Origin: Nitrosomonas sp. Nm34
GTDB taxonomy: Bacteria > Pseudomonadota > Gammaproteobacteria > Burkholderiales > Nitrosomonadaceae
Reading direction: 5' to 3'
DNA length: 64,000 nt
Assembly: GCF_900113925.1 (NCBI RefSeq)
Contig: NZ_FORD01000003.1
Location: 62,001-126,000, forward strand
The notes under the pieces are model-generated. The model ran no database searches. It saw nothing but the letters and a program-made list of their open reading frames with translations, and was not told the DNA's origin. Below, one piece after another: positions 27,044-37,769 of the stretch; position 1 is the first letter of the stretch; each line of letters starts with the position of its first letter. A program made the position numbers and the translations under genes.

Positions 27044-28228
27044 CTAATCCCAGCTCAATACACCACCCGTTTGATATTCAATGACACGTGTCTCAAAAAA
27101 ATTCTTTTCTTTCTTTAGATCAACCATTTCCGACATCCAGGGAAATGGATTGCCCGCGTCTGAAAAGAGAGTATCAAGGCCAATTTGCTGGCATCGACGG
27201 TTTGCTATAAAACGCAGATATTCTTTGAACATGGATGCATTGAGTCCCAGTACACCACGGGGCATTGTGTCTTCTGCATAGCGGTATTCAAGCTCTACTG
27301 CTGTCCGCATCAACGTGCTGATTTCTTCGCGGAACGCTTTCGTCCAGAGGTGAGGATTTTCCAGCTTGATCTGATTGATGACATCAATGCCAAAATTGCA
27401 ATGCATGGATTCATCCCGCAAAATATATTGGTATTGTTCAGCAGCACCTGTCATTTTATTTTGCCTGCCCAGCGCCAGAATTTGGGTGAATCCCACATAG
27501 AAAAACAGTCCTTCCATGATGCAGGCAAATACAATCAGACTCTTCAGCAATTGCTGATCAGTTTCTGATGTGCCTGTTTTAAATTTGGGATCGGTCAAGG
27601 TATCGATGAAAGGAATCAAAAATTCATCTTTATCACGAATTGATCCAATCTCATGATACGCATTAAAAACTTCACCTTCATCCAGGCCGAGTGATTCCAC
27701 GATATATTGATAGGCATGGGTATGAATGGCTTCCTCAAAAGCCTGACGCAAAAGGTATTGACGACATTCAGGGTTAGTAATATGACGATAAGTGCCCAGC
27801 ACAATATTATTTGCTGCCAATGAATCAGCTGTCACAAAAAAACCAAGGTTACGCTTGACGACACGCCGCTCATCTTCAGTCAATCCATTAGGATCTTTCC
27901 AGAGTGCGATATCACGGCTCATATTGATTTCCTGCGGCATCCAGTGATTGGCGCAAGCTGACAGATATTTCTCCCATGCCCATTTATACTTGAACGGAAC
28001 CAGCTGATTGACATCGGCCTTGCAATTGATAATGCGTTTATCTTCTACCGAGATGCGGCCATTTTTTGTTACATTTTGGTTCGGTATCTCATTCGGTATC
28101 TCAAGGTGATGTTCTGTCGCTGCATTGCTTGCAGCAGGAGAATACAAAACGGAATCGGATATTCCACTTAACAGGCCTTTTTTGGGAATACTTTCTGGTT
28201 GCAGTGGCTCATCATCAAATGTCAACAT
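27044..28228 (-). CDS. nrdB: Ribonucleotide reductase class Ia, beta subunit
   Basis: 394 residues. It carries the di-iron tyrosyl radical used by NrdA. The metal-ligand and radical region reads [18 protein letters not shown], with Tyr in the HAY position equivalent to E. coli Y122, and the later ligands are in [11 protein letters not shown] and [10 protein letters not shown]. The C-terminus ([11 protein letters not shown]) supplies the tail that docks to the large subunit. It lies 46 bp downstream of nrdA on the same strand. Confidence 0.95.
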   Translation of the reverse strand: MLTFDDEPLQPESIPKKGLLSGISDSVLYSPAASNAATEHHLEIPNEIPNQNVTKNGRISVEDKRIINCKADVNQLVPFKYKWAWEKYLSACANHWMPQEINMSRDIALWKDPNGLTEDERRVVKRNLGFFVTADSLAANNIVLGTYRHITNPECRQYLLRQAFEEAIHTHAYQYIVESLGLDEGEVFNAYHEIGSIRDKDEFLIPFIDTLTDPKFKTGTSETDQQLLKSLIVFACIMEGLFFYVGFTQILALGRQNKMTGAAEQYQYILRDESMHCNFGIDVINQIKLENPHLWTKAFREEISTLMRTAVELEYRYAEDTMPRGVLGLNASMFKEYLRFIANRRCQQIGLDTLFSDAGNPFPWMSEMVDLKKEKNFFETRVIEYQTGGVLSWD

Positions 28229-28274
28229 TATCTTTTCTCCTTATCTTTATATAGTTGCATCCCTGCATTCATTA

Positions 28275-31136
28275 TCATTGGCACGATTCACATTCAGGAT
28301 CATCAATTGCACAATATTTGATTTCTGCTGCCATCTGTTGAGCGCTTGCTGCCGCCATGCCACCGCTGGCTGGTACGGCATTGAGTGTTCCGGTATGCAC
28401 CGTAGATTTTTCTGCCGTTGTGGCACCTAATGAACGTAAATAATAGGTGGTCTTGAGCCCCCGCAGCCAGGCAAGCTTATAAATCTCATCGAGCTTCTTA
28501 CCAGAAGCCGCTCCCATATAGATATTGAGCGATTGTGCCTGATCGATCCATTTCTGCCGCCTGGCAGCCGCCTCCACTAACCAGCGGGGATCCATTTCGA
28601 AAGCAGTTGCATACATATTGCGTATGGTGGCAGGTATCCGGTCTATTTTGCCGACAGCACCATCGTAATACTTGAGATCAGCAATCATCACTTCATCCCA
28701 GAAACCACGTTGCTTCAGATCATTGACCAGCCATTTATTGGCGATCGTAAACTCACCAGACAAATTGGATTTAACGTATAGATTCTGATAGGTAGGCTCA
28801 ATACTCGCTGAAACACCGACGATATTGGAAATCGTCGCAGTCGGTGCAATCGCCAGGCAATTCGAGTTTCTCATACCATGCTTCTTGATACGCGCCCGCA
28901 GCTTATCCCATGGCAGAGTGGTGGAAGTATCCACCTCAACATAATTTCCGCGCTCTTCGCGTAATAGCTCAAGAGAATCCTGTGGCAGAATGCCACGATC
29001 CCACAGACTGCCACGATAGGAGGCATAACAACCGCGCTCTTCTGCTAATTCGGTGGAAGACCAATAAGCATTATAAGCGATAGCCTCCATTGATCGGTCT
29101 GCAAATTCTACCGCTTCTTCAGAAGAATAAGGAATGCCAAGCTTATACAAACAATCCTGGAATCCCATGACGCCAAGTCCAACCGGACGATGTCTCAAAT
29201 TGGCATTACGTGCTTTGGCAACCGCATAGAAATTGATATCGATCACATTATCAAGCATACGCATTGCTGTACTAATCGTCCGCTTGAGTTTATCTATATC
29301 CAGTTTGCCATCGTTGATATGCGCCAGTAAATTGATCGACCCCAGATTGCAGACAGCAATCTCCTGCTCGTTGGTATTCAACGTAATTTCAGTACAAAGA
29401 TTAGAACTATGTACCACACCGACATGATTTTGAGGGGAGCGTATGTTGCATGGATCCTTAAAGGTAATCCACGGATGTCCTGTCTCGAACAGCATCGTCA
29501 GCATTTTTCGCCATAATTGCTGAGCAGGAATCTTCCTGTGCAAGGCAATTTCACCCTCGATCGCTCTTTTTTCATAAGCAAGATAGGCCTGCTCAAATAC
29601 CTTGCCATACTTGTCATGGAGATCCGGTACGTCCGAAGGGGAAAACAGTGTCCAATCCCCCCCTTCTATCACCCTTTTCATGAACAAATCGGGCACCCAG
29701 ACAGCAGTATTCATATCATGCGTACGCCGACGATCATCCCCAGTGTTCTTGCGCAGCTCCAAAAACTCCTCGATATCCAGGTGCCAGCATTCCAGATAGG
29801 CACATACGGCTCCTTTACGTTTGCCGCCCTGATTGACCGCTACAGCGGTATCAGAAACCACTTTGAGAAAAGGAACCACACCTTGTGATTTGCCATTGGT
29901 TCCCTTGATGCGCGATCCCATCGCGCGCACCGGAGTCCAGTCATTACCCAGCCCACCCGCAAACTTTGAAAGCAAGGCATTTTCCTTAATGGCTTCATAA
30001 ATACTATCCAGACTATCGGGTACGGTCGTCAGGTAACACGAAGAGAGCTGCGGACGACATGTACCTGAATTGAACAACGTCGGCGTCGAACTCATGAAAT
30101 CAAATTTTGATAGCACATGATAGAACTCGATGGCGCGCACTTCACGATCGATCTCATTCAGCGCAAGCCCCATGGCTACCCGCATAAAAAAAGCCTGCGG
30201 CAGCTCGATACGCTTTTCATTGATATGCAGAAAATAGCGATCATACAGTGTCTGTAAACCCAGATAACCAAACTGCATGTCACGATCTGCCTCCAGCACC
30301 TCTGCCAGACGCGCCAAATCGAATTGTGCCAGTCGCTCATCCAGCAATCCTGCCTCGATGCCTCGCTTAATAAAACCGGGAAAATATTCTGCGTAACGGG
30401 ATGTCATCTCTTTCTGCGCAACATCCTCTCCTAGCACCTCAAACCGGATCGTATGCAATAACAACCTGGCTGTAACGTAGCTATAGGCAGGATCTTTTTC
30501 TATCAAGGAACGTGCTGATAAAATTAACGATTTTCTGACTTCTTCCGCGGGCACCCCATCATATAAATCTCTTAATGTTGATTTAAAGATCAATGCACTA
30601 TCTACCGCCTCGCCGAGATCCGCACAAGCGGCTTCTATCAGCGCGGTCAGTCGCGCAATGTCAAGCGGTATCCTGTGGCCATTTTCCAATACATGCAAAA
30701 CAGGGCTCTGCTTCTCAGCAGCCAATTTTTCCTGCTGTTTGGCCCGTTCACGCGCCCGCTCTTCACGATACAGCACATATGAGCGCGCCACATCATGCTC
30801 GCCCGAACGCATCAGCGCCAGCTCAACTTGATCCTGAATATCCTCAATATGAAACGTGCCCCCTTCAGGCTGACGCCGCGTCAACGCTGCCACGACATCC
30901 TGAGTCAACCGCGCCACCACCTCACGCACCCGCGCAGACGCAGCTCCCTGCCCTCCCTCCACAGCGATAAAAGCCTTGGTCATGGCAACAGAAATCTTGC
31001 TGGGTTCAAAAGCAACTACTGCGCCATTACGGCGTATCACTTTGTATTGCGCGTATTGTGAACCTACCGCCGAAGGAATGTCGGAAAAATCTTTTTGCAG
31101 CGTTGGGCTTAAATTTTCACTGTCGGCGGTAAGCAT
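28275..31136 (-). CDS. nrdA: Ribonucleotide reductase class Ia, alpha subunit
   Basis: 953 residues, longer than E. coli NrdA (761). It reduces ribonucleoside diphosphates. An ATP-cone allosteric domain lies near the N-terminus (about 33-125; YKVIRRNGAVVAFEPSKI), and a second cone-like stretch follows (about 146-240; HVLENGHRIPLDIARL), which explains the length. Active-site Cys are in NSGTCRPQLSSC and IAVCNLGSINL, and the C-terminal redox pair is in ECESCQ. No Shine-Dalgarno is seen before the ATG; the upstream TTATGCTTACTCC is tandemly repeated. Transcription is probably controlled at the palindrome just upstream. Confidence 0.94.
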   Translation of the reverse strand: MLTADSENLSPTLQKDFSDIPSAVGSQYAQYKVIRRNGAVVAFEPSKISVAMTKAFIAVEGGQGAASARVREVVARLTQDVVAALTRRQPEGGTFHIEDIQDQVELALMRSGEHDVARSYVLYREERARERAKQQEKLAAEKQSPVLHVLENGHRIPLDIARLTALIEAACADLGEAVDSALIFKSTLRDLYDGVPAEEVRKSLILSARSLIEKDPAYSYVTARLLLHTIRFEVLGEDVAQKEMTSRYAEYFPGFIKRGIEAGLLDERLAQFDLARLAEVLEADRDMQFGYLGLQTLYDRYFLHINEKRIELPQAFFMRVAMGLALNEIDREVRAIEFYHVLSKFDFMSSTPTLFNSGTCRPQLSSCYLTTVPDSLDSIYEAIKENALLSKFAGGLGNDWTPVRAMGSRIKGTNGKSQGVVPFLKVVSDTAVAVNQGGKRKGAVCAYLECWHLDIEEFLELRKNTGDDRRRTHDMNTAVWVPDLFMKRVIEGGDWTLFSPSDVPDLHDKYGKVFEQAYLAYEKRAIEGEIALHRKIPAQQLWRKMLTMLFETGHPWITFKDPCNIRSPQNHVGVVHSSNLCTEITLNTNEQEIAVCNLGSINLLAHINDGKLDIDKLKRTISTAMRMLDNVIDINFYAVAKARNANLRHRPVGLGVMGFQDCLYKLGIPYSSEEAVEFADRSMEAIAYNAYWSSTELAEERGCYASYRGSLWDRGILPQDSLELLREERGNYVEVDTSTTLPWDKLRARIKKHGMRNSNCLAIAPTATISNIVGVSASIEPTYQNLYVKSNLSGEFTIANKWLVNDLKQRGFWDEVMIADLKYYDGAVGKIDRIPATIRNMYATAFEMDPRWLVEAAARRQKWIDQAQSLNIYMGAASGKKLDEIYKLAWLRGLKTTYYLRSLGATTAEKSTVHTGTLNAVPASGGMAAASAQQMAAEIKYCAIDDPECESCQ

Positions 31137-31160
31137 AAGGAGTAAGCATAAGGAGTTAGA

Positions 31161-31184
31161 GGTAGTATAGTAGACTATACTACC
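31161..31184. promoter_or_regulatory. Palindromic operator upstream of nrdA
   Basis: GGTAGTATAGT and ACTATACTACC form an 11 bp inverted repeat with a 2 bp centre, 25 bp upstream of the nrdA start. The TATAGT half-sites resemble the AT-rich core of NrdR boxes, although the flanks do not fit the usual ACACTATATATTG consensus well. A second box at the normal spacing is not obvious. Confidence 0.5.
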
Positions 31185-31522
31185 TGTAGTAGCAAGCGCT
31201 AGATTATAGCAGACCTATTGTACTAAGCCATTAAAGCCCTAAACTTTTTGAGAAAATAGAGCATCCTAACCAATTAACAGGATTGAAAAAAATAAAAATT
31301 AAAAAGGTTGAAATAGAGATAAAAAGACCGAAACAAGAAAATAGTGCTCTATCAAAATAGGTCATTACAGACAATTTTTTAATCCAAAATCACTGTTAGG
31401 TTTAAGTCAAAAAACAGGTGCTTGATCCATAAGCACGCTTACTTTTTCCCGATTTTCAAGACGGAGAATATTATAAGAAACTACGCTCGATTGATCTCCC
31501 TCATTATTACAGGTGTATTCCT

Positions 31523-34500
31523 ATGCATCAGAACCAATGGCATTTGTTGACTACTAAACGCTTTTTGCCATTTTTTCTCACCCAGTTCCTGGGAACATTG
31601 AATGAGCATGTTTGCAGAAATATATCGGTCATTTTGATCACTTATGCAACCATAGAGCGCACTGACTTTAGCCCGCAAATTATGCTAGCGGTTGCGAGCG
31701 CCCTCTTCATTCTGCCTTATTTTCTTTTTTCTGCTATTGCTGGCCAGGTTGCAGACAAGTGGGCCAAAGCAAAACTCATCAGAATCATAAAATTCATAGA
31801 AATCCTCTTGACGAGTAGTGCAGCAGGCAGTTTCTTTTTAGGCAACGTCACCTTGATGCTCAGCATCCTTTTTTTAATGGGAACCCTGTCAGCATTTTTT
31901 GCACCACTCAAATACAGCATTCTGCCAGATCACCTCCAGGATAATGAGTTGATTGGCGGGAATGCTTTCATTGAAGCGGGTACGTTTTTATCTCTATCAA
32001 CTGGGGCGATCGTCGTAAGCTGGCTCCTTGTGGCTGAGAACGGCATTACTCTGCTGGCCGCCCTGATGATCATCAGTGCGCTCGCCGGCTGGCTCTTCAG
32101 CCTATTGATTCCCTCAAGCTATGCTGCATCCCCTCAAATTAAAATTGGCTACCACGTATTGAACGAAACTCGCGCCATCCTTCAGTATATCCGTCAGAAT
32201 CCCCTCGTATTCCGCTCCATCCTGGGGATCTCATGGTTTTGGCTGTTTGGGGCAGCCTTCGTCTCTCAATTTCCCCTTTTCGCGAAAGAAGTCATGGGTG
32301 GCAATGAACAAGTTACCCTCTTGTTATTAGCATTTTTTTCCATTGGCATTGGCTTGGGCTCGCTGCTTTGTAATAAGTTACTAAAAAGCGAAATTGCAGC
32401 GACTTTTACTCCACTGGGAGTTCTTGGCATGACCATTTTTACCGTGGACCTGGTTTTTGCCAGCGGAAGCATGCTGCCAGCAAAAGGGGAGTCGATCGGC
32501 GCAATGGCTTTTCTGGCTTCACTCGAGCACTGGCATATCTTGCTGGATCTGCTGGCTATCACGATTTGCGGCGGCGTCTATGTGGTTCCGCTTTATGCTC
32601 TTGTTCAGCGTTACTCAGAAGCATCTCATCGCTCACGTGTCATGGCTGGCAATCACATCATGAATGCATTCTTTCTGGTGGTATCTACCATGACGATCAG
32701 CTTGATGTTAGCCACCAATTTCTCGATAGCAGAAGTTTTTCTTACCATCGCGACTCTCAATGGTCTTGTGATGATCTACCTCTCCAGTTTATTGCCACAG
32801 GCTTTAATCAGATCCATTCTAAAGTGGGTTTTTCATACGAGCTGCCGCCTGGAAGTTAAAGGACTGGAGAATTATGCAAAAGCGGGAAATAAAATGATCA
32901 TTATGGCCAATCATCTCTCATTTCTGGATGCCCTTCTGCTAAGCACTAGCTTGCCCGACCCACTATGTTTTGCCATCAATCTACGCACAGTACGGCGCTG
33001 GTGGCTCAGGCCATTTTTATTTCTGGCTGACACTGTCCCGGTCGATCCTGCTGATCCGAAATCGACTCAGTTATTGATGGATAAAGTAAGCAGTGGTCAG
33101 AGAGTGGTTATTTTTCCCGAGGGCAGATTAACGCTCACCGGGCTCCTCATGAAAGTATATGAAGACCCGGTCATCATTGTCTCCAAATCAGGCGCCCTGC
33201 TTCTGCCGATTAGTATTTCAGGTGCACAATACACCCCATTCTCTCGACTGAAGGGCAGAATCCGCATGCGGTGGTTTCCCAAAATCACCCTTACGTGCAT
33301 GCCCCCAGAATCATTTGATTTTCCACCGCAAGTCCAGGGAAAACCACGAACACATCTTGCTACAATCAAGCTCTACGACATCATGACAAGCATGATGTTT
33401 CAAAGCAATGAGCTCAGGCAAACGTTATTTCAGTCCCTTTTGGATGCCTCCGCTATCCATGGTAAAAAACATCTTATTGCGGAAGATATTGAACGCAAAC
33501 CAATAAGTTATGTTCAATTGATTACCGGCAGTTTGATTGCAGGAAACGAGCTGCGCAAGCTTACCCGGGCAGGGGAAAATGTGGGGATGTTATTGCCTAA
33601 TATGACGAGCACATTGATCAGTTTTTTTGCGTTACAAGCTTTTGGTCGCATCCCTGCCATGTTAAATTTCTCTGCCAGCAAAATGAATGTGATGGCGGCG
33701 TGTCAATTAGCACAAATCAAATTAGTCATTACTTCCAGGCAGTTCATCGAAGCAGCAAAATTTACTGACATGATCGATGGGTTACAAGCGCAACATATCA
33801 CCATATTTTATTTGGAAGATATACGCAAACGCCTTCACTGGTGGCACAAGTTGACAGGATGGGTAGCCGGGCGGATGCCGCAGCTTGCTTATCACTTTAC
33901 TCACCCTGCACACGGTCCCGATGCAGCCGCGGTAGTACTATTTACTTCTGGCTCTGAAGGCACGCCTAAAGGCGTAGCGCTCAGCCACATCAATTTACAG
34001 GCCAACCGCTTTCAAGTGTCATCCGTGATTGATTTTGGCCCAACGGATAGTGTATTTAATGCTTTGCCGATTTTTCATTCCTTTGGTCTGACAGGCGGCA
34101 TGTTGTTACCTGTTTTATCTGGAATAAAAACATTTTTTTATCCCTCTCCGCTGCATTACCGAGCTATTCCTGAACTGGTGTACGATACGAATGCAACCCT
34201 TTTATTTGGCACCGATACCTTTCTGGCTGGTTATGCACATTATGCCCATCCTTATCATTTCTGCAGTCTGCGATATGTATTCGCAGGCGCAGAAAAATTA
34301 AGGAAAAGCACGCGCGGAACCTGGTTAGAAAATTTTGGCATCCGCATTCTCGAAGGATATGGTACAACCGAAACAGCACCTATCTTGAGTATCAATACCC
34401 CGATGCACCATCGGCCAGGGTCAGTAGGTCGGCTGATCCCGGGCATTCACTACCGATTGGAAAAAATTCCTGGTATTGAAAATGGCGGTAAATTACTGGT

Positions 34501-34957
34501 CTCCGGCCCTAATATCATGAAAGGTTATTACCTGATCGATTCACCTGGGCAAGTGATGCCACCGGTTAACGGTTGGTATGACACAGGTGACATCATCGAA
34601 ATAGATGAGGAAGGCTATCTCTTTATTAAAGGTCGTGCTAAGCGCTTTGCCAAAATTGGCGGTGAAATGGTGTCCTTGGCGGCGGTAGAAGAATACATCA
34701 ACAAACTGTGGCCTGCTTATACGCATGCCGTCGTGCAGATTCCCGATGCTAAAAAAGGTGAACAGCTGGTTCTCATTACCACCAACCCTTCTGCCCATCG
34801 AAATGAGCTGCTCAGCTATGCTCAACAACAAGGCATTGGAGAGTTGAATATTCCTAAAACCATTTTAATCATTGATGAAATACCTCTCTTAAGCACTGGT
34901 AAAACAGATTATGTCACATTGCGCGATTGGGCTCTAAAACAAGTGGCTGGCCTTTGA
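31523..34957 (+). CDS. aas: LplT-Aas fusion: lysophospholipid transporter, acyltransferase and acyl-ACP synthetase
   Basis: 1144 residues with three parts: an MFS transporter of LplT type (about 1-410, about 12 helices); a PlsC-like acyltransferase (about 430-620) with NHLSFLD (HX4D) and FPEGRLT; and an AMP-forming acyl-ACP synthetase (about 640-1140) with LFTSGSEGTPKGVALS and GYGTTETAP. In E. coli LplT and Aas are separate proteins that flip and re-acylate lysophosphatidylethanolamine at the inner membrane; here they are one chain. Single gene, convergent with der 44 bp downstream. Confidence 0.93.
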   Translation: MHQNQWHLLTTKRFLPFFLTQFLGTLNEHVCRNISVILITYATIERTDFSPQIMLAVASALFILPYFLFSAIAGQVADKWAKAKLIRIIKFIEILLTSSAAGSFFLGNVTLMLSILFLMGTLSAFFAPLKYSILPDHLQDNELIGGNAFIEAGTFLSLSTGAIVVSWLLVAENGITLLAALMIISALAGWLFSLLIPSSYAASPQIKIGYHVLNETRAILQYIRQNPLVFRSILGISWFWLFGAAFVSQFPLFAKEVMGGNEQVTLLLLAFFSIGIGLGSLLCNKLLKSEIAATFTPLGVLGMTIFTVDLVFASGSMLPAKGESIGAMAFLASLEHWHILLDLLAITICGGVYVVPLYALVQRYSEASHRSRVMAGNHIMNAFFLVVSTMTISLMLATNFSIAEVFLTIATLNGLVMIYLSSLLPQALIRSILKWVFHTSCRLEVKGLENYAKAGNKMIIMANHLSFLDALLLSTSLPDPLCFAINLRTVRRWWLRPFLFLADTVPVDPADPKSTQLLMDKVSSGQRVVIFPEGRLTLTGLLMKVYEDPVIIVSKSGALLLPISISGAQYTPFSRLKGRIRMRWFPKITLTCMPPESFDFPPQVQGKPRTHLATIKLYDIMTSMMFQSNELRQTLFQSLLDASAIHGKKHLIAEDIERKPISYVQLITGSLIAGNELRKLTRAGENVGMLLPNMTSTLISFFALQAFGRIPAMLNFSASKMNVMAACQLAQIKLVITSRQFIEAAKFTDMIDGLQAQHITIFYLEDIRKRLHWWHKLTGWVAGRMPQLAYHFTHPAHGPDAAAVVLFTSGSEGTPKGVALSHINLQANRFQVSSVIDFGPTDSVFNALPIFHSFGLTGGMLLPVLSGIKTFFYPSPLHYRAIPELVYDTNATLLFGTDTFLAGYAHYAHPYHFCSLRYVFAGAEKLRKSTRGTWLENFGIRILEGYGTTETAPILSINTPMHHRPGSVGRLIPGIHYRLEKIPGIENGGKLLVSGPNIMKGYYLIDSPGQVMPPVNGWYDTGDIIEIDEEGYLFIKGRAKRFAKIGGEMVSLAAVEEYINKLWPAYTHAVVQIPDAKKGEQLVLITTNPSAHRNELLSYAQQQGIGELNIPKTILIIDEIPLLSTGKTDYVTLRDWALKQVAGL

Positions 34958-35001
34958 GATCATACCTTCCCATCTTTCTCTTCTCATATCAATGAATCTC
35001 A

Positions 35002-36405
35002 TCAACCATATTTTTTCCTGTTGCGCCGTCGCCGACTATGTGCTCGCCTGGCTTCTTCCTCAGTCAATGGCGCAGGTTTTTTATTCGCATAAGGATTGCG
35101 ACCCGTCCTGAATTCTACTCGTAATGGGGTACCTTCCAGCCGGAAAGTTTCACGAAAGGTATTCTCCAGGTAACGACGGTAAGTTTCTGGCACATGGTCC
35201 AGCATACTGCCATGGATAATAATCAAGGGAGGATTAGACCCGCCCTGATGAGCATAGCGCAATTTGGGACGGGACATTCCTCCGCGTGGGGGCGATTGTT
35301 TTGCTACAGCTGCCTGTAAAGCGCGTGTCAGTTTAGGTGTGGACAGATCAGCCATTGCAGCGGCATAAGCAGCATTAATTGACGGAAACAGTCCTCTTAT
35401 GCCATTTCCATGTAATGCAGAGATATAGTGATATTTAGCATAATCAAGAAAGGCAAACCTTCGCGCCACTTCTCGCTTGATTGCTTCTCGTTGATAATCA
35501 TCCAGACCATCCCACTTGTTAATGGCGATGACCAATGCTCTTCCCGTTTCCAGGATGAACCCAGCAATATGCGTGTCCTGATCAGAAATATCATTTCTTG
35601 CATCAAGAACCAGAACCACCACATTTGCCTCCTCAATGGCTTGCAGCGTTTTGATGACTGAAAATTTCTCAACCGTCTCGAATACTTTGCCACGGCGACG
35701 CAAGCCTGCTGTATCGATTAGAGTATAATGGTGCTGATGATACTCAAAATCAATATAGATACTGTCGCGCGTGGTACCGGGTTGATCAAAGGCAATGACA
35801 CGCTCTTCGCCCACCAATGTATTGATCAATGTGGATTTGCCTACGTTGGGTCGTCCCACAATAGCAATTTTGGGATAGTTTTCCGCTCTCTCTTCCATTT
35901 CTTCTTGCTGAGGAAGAAAGCCAGCCAAAGCCAACTCAATGAGCTCACCCACATGGTCACCATGCATTGCTGAAATCGCACAAGGCTCTCCCAAACCCAG
36001 CTCATAAAATTCCGAAGTGACCATAGCTGTCCGCATACCTTCAGTTTTATTTACGACCAGCAGGATTTTGCGGCCAGTTTGCCGCAAATGCTCCGCAATA
36101 ATCCTGTCATGCGGCGTCAATCCCTGCCGGCCATCAACCACAAATAAAACAATGTCTGCCTCATCCACTGCCTGGAGTGTCTGCCGGGCCATCGCGTGTA
36201 AAACACCCGATTTCACAACAGGTTCGAAACCGCCCGTATCGACGACAATATAAGGATTATTCCCTATTTTGCCTTGACCATAATGTCGATCTCGCGTCAA
36301 TCCTGGAATGTCTGCCACGATCGCATCCCGGCTCCGTGTGAGACGATTAAAGAGAGTTGATTTACCGACATTGGGACGCCCAACCAGCACAAGCGTAGGT
36401 TTCAT
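35002..36405 (-). CDS. der: Ribosome-assembly GTPase Der (EngA)
   Basis: 467 residues with two tandem GTPase domains and a KH-like domain. P-loops [14 protein letters not shown] (about 8-21) and [14 protein letters not shown] (about 184-197), G3 motifs DTGG and DTAG, and NKxD motifs NKTEG and NKWDG are visible. The C-terminal basic tail ([15 protein letters not shown]) contacts rRNA. Der is needed for 50S subunit maturation. Last gene of the ndk-to-der series. Confidence 0.97.
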   Translation of the reverse strand: MKPTLVLVGRPNVGKSTLFNRLTRSRDAIVADIPGLTRDRHYGQGKIGNNPYIVVDTGGFEPVVKSGVLHAMARQTLQAVDEADIVLFVVDGRQGLTPHDRIIAEHLRQTGRKILLVVNKTEGMRTAMVTSEFYELGLGEPCAISAMHGDHVGELIELALAGFLPQQEEMEERAENYPKIAIVGRPNVGKSTLINTLVGEERVIAFDQPGTTRDSIYIDFEYHQHHYTLIDTAGLRRRGKVFETVEKFSVIKTLQAIEEANVVVLVLDARNDISDQDTHIAGFILETGRALVIAINKWDGLDDYQREAIKREVARRFAFLDYAKYHYISALHGNGIRGLFPSINAAYAAAMADLSTPKLTRALQAAVAKQSPPRGGMSRPKLRYAHQGGSNPPLIIIHGSMLDHVPETYRRYLENTFRETFRLEGTPLRVEFRTGRNPYANKKPAPLTEEEARRAHSRRRRNRKKYG

Positions 36406-36518
36406 GATTGCAGGAAATGAGAATGACTAAAAAGGTGCATGCTTTCCCCTTGTGTGAAGAAGAAAGCATTTCTGAAATTTATCGTGAAAAGTATAAAAAG
36501 TTATAGGATGAGGGGCCG

Positions 36519-37739
36519 TTATTGCACAGCAAAAGCATAAATCCCGCCGTTTGAAGTCTGCACAACAAAGCCATCAGAAATATATTCCGGACGGCTCAAA
36601 ATCGCGCCACCATCGGTAGCAGCTCGTGCAACTACGCTGCCATCATGTCGCCTAAGTAAAGAGACATTCCCTTCCGCATCGCCCAATGCCAAAAGCTCAC
36701 CTCGAACAAGCAAAGGTGCAGATAATTTACGGCTACCCAGTTTAGCCTGTTTCCACATCATGGCGCCACTTCTTTTATCATAGGCAACGACTGCACCACG
36801 ATCTTCACTGACATAAACATTGTTGCTATCCATGGTAAGGCCTGCATTGCTAGAAGCATCTCTGGCCCAAATCTGATTACCATCTGTAATTTCAAAGCAG
36901 CCGACACGACCGTGATAAGTCACCGCACAAACTTGTTGATCATCAATGACAGGTAGACCAGCAATATCCGTCATCCGTTCCAACTCTGTTACTCCGCGTG
37001 GTTGCGCAACAGCCGCCTCCCAGCCTACATTACCATTCAACAAACTCATTGCCACAAGTTTGCCACCACCCAATCCAGCAAACACAGCGCCGCGATAAAC
37101 TAATGCACCGGCAGAATTTCTCATCGTCAGGGCAGGAGTAGGCCCTTGATAAACCCATTTACGGCTCCCATCAGCCGCATCTAATCCAAAAATCCTGCCA
37201 TCTGCGCTTCGTACCACGACCACATCACTATCGATCTGTGGTTGGCTTAATACTTCACTGGTTACACGTGTTTTCCAGCGCTCATGGCCCATCTCATCAA
37301 ACGCAAGCACTTCGCCATTAAACGTTCCGACCAGAATAGTTCCATAACCAGCCCCTACCCCTCCTGCCAACTTATGCTCAGTCTCTACTTGCCAAACCTC
37401 TTTTCCATTAGCAGGATCAAGACGAGCCAGGTAGCCTTTGGCATCAGCCGCGTAGACTGCGCCATTCTCATAAATAGGAGAAAAAACTGCGATCTTGCTC
37501 TTATTGAGACTGTGCTTCCATAATAGCGGTATCTCAGGTACTGCTTTTAATGCTGCAATTTCTTTCTCATCAACCTTGTTTTCATCTTTATCACTCAGCT
37601 GATCAACCAAATTACTGATACCCAGATCACCAATATTACCGATACCCAGATCACCCATACTTGCGCATCCAGCCAGTAACACCATCGCTGTAAATAATGC
37701 GAAGTGTCGCAAAAAAGAAGTGCCTGCTCTAAGCAACAA
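36519..37739 (-). CDS. bamB: Outer-membrane assembly lipoprotein BamB
   Basis: About 406 residues. The lipobox LLAGC follows a signal peptide, so the protein is an outer-membrane lipoprotein facing the periplasm. The rest is an eight-bladed beta-propeller with repeated PQQ-like blades (GKEVWQVE, GSRKWVYQG, NQIWARD, GAMMWKQ). It is part of the BAM complex that folds outer-membrane proteins. The frame opens at TTG 37757, but GGAG six bases before the TTG at 37739 favours that start. Follows yfgM, precedes der, as in many beta- and gammaproteobacteria. Confidence 0.92.
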   Translation of the reverse strand: MLLRAGTSFLRHFALFTAMVLLAGCASMGDLGIGNIGDLGISNLVDQLSDKDENKVDEKEIAALKAVPEIPLLWKHSLNKSKIAVFSPIYENGAVYAADAKGYLARLDPANGKEVWQVETEHKLAGGVGAGYGTILVGTFNGEVLAFDEMGHERWKTRVTSEVLSQPQIDSDVVVVRSADGRIFGLDAADGSRKWVYQGPTPALTMRNSAGALVYRGAVFAGLGGGKLVAMSLLNGNVGWEAAVAQPRGVTELERMTDIAGLPVIDDQQVCAVTYHGRVGCFEITDGNQIWARDASSNAGLTMDSNNVYVSEDRGAVVAYDKRSGAMMWKQAKLGSRKLSAPLLVRGELLALGDAEGNVSLLRRHDGSVVARAATDGGAILSRPEYISDGFVVQTSNGGIYAFAVQ

Positions 37740-37769
37740 AAGATACTCCAAACGCAAATTGATAAATAT

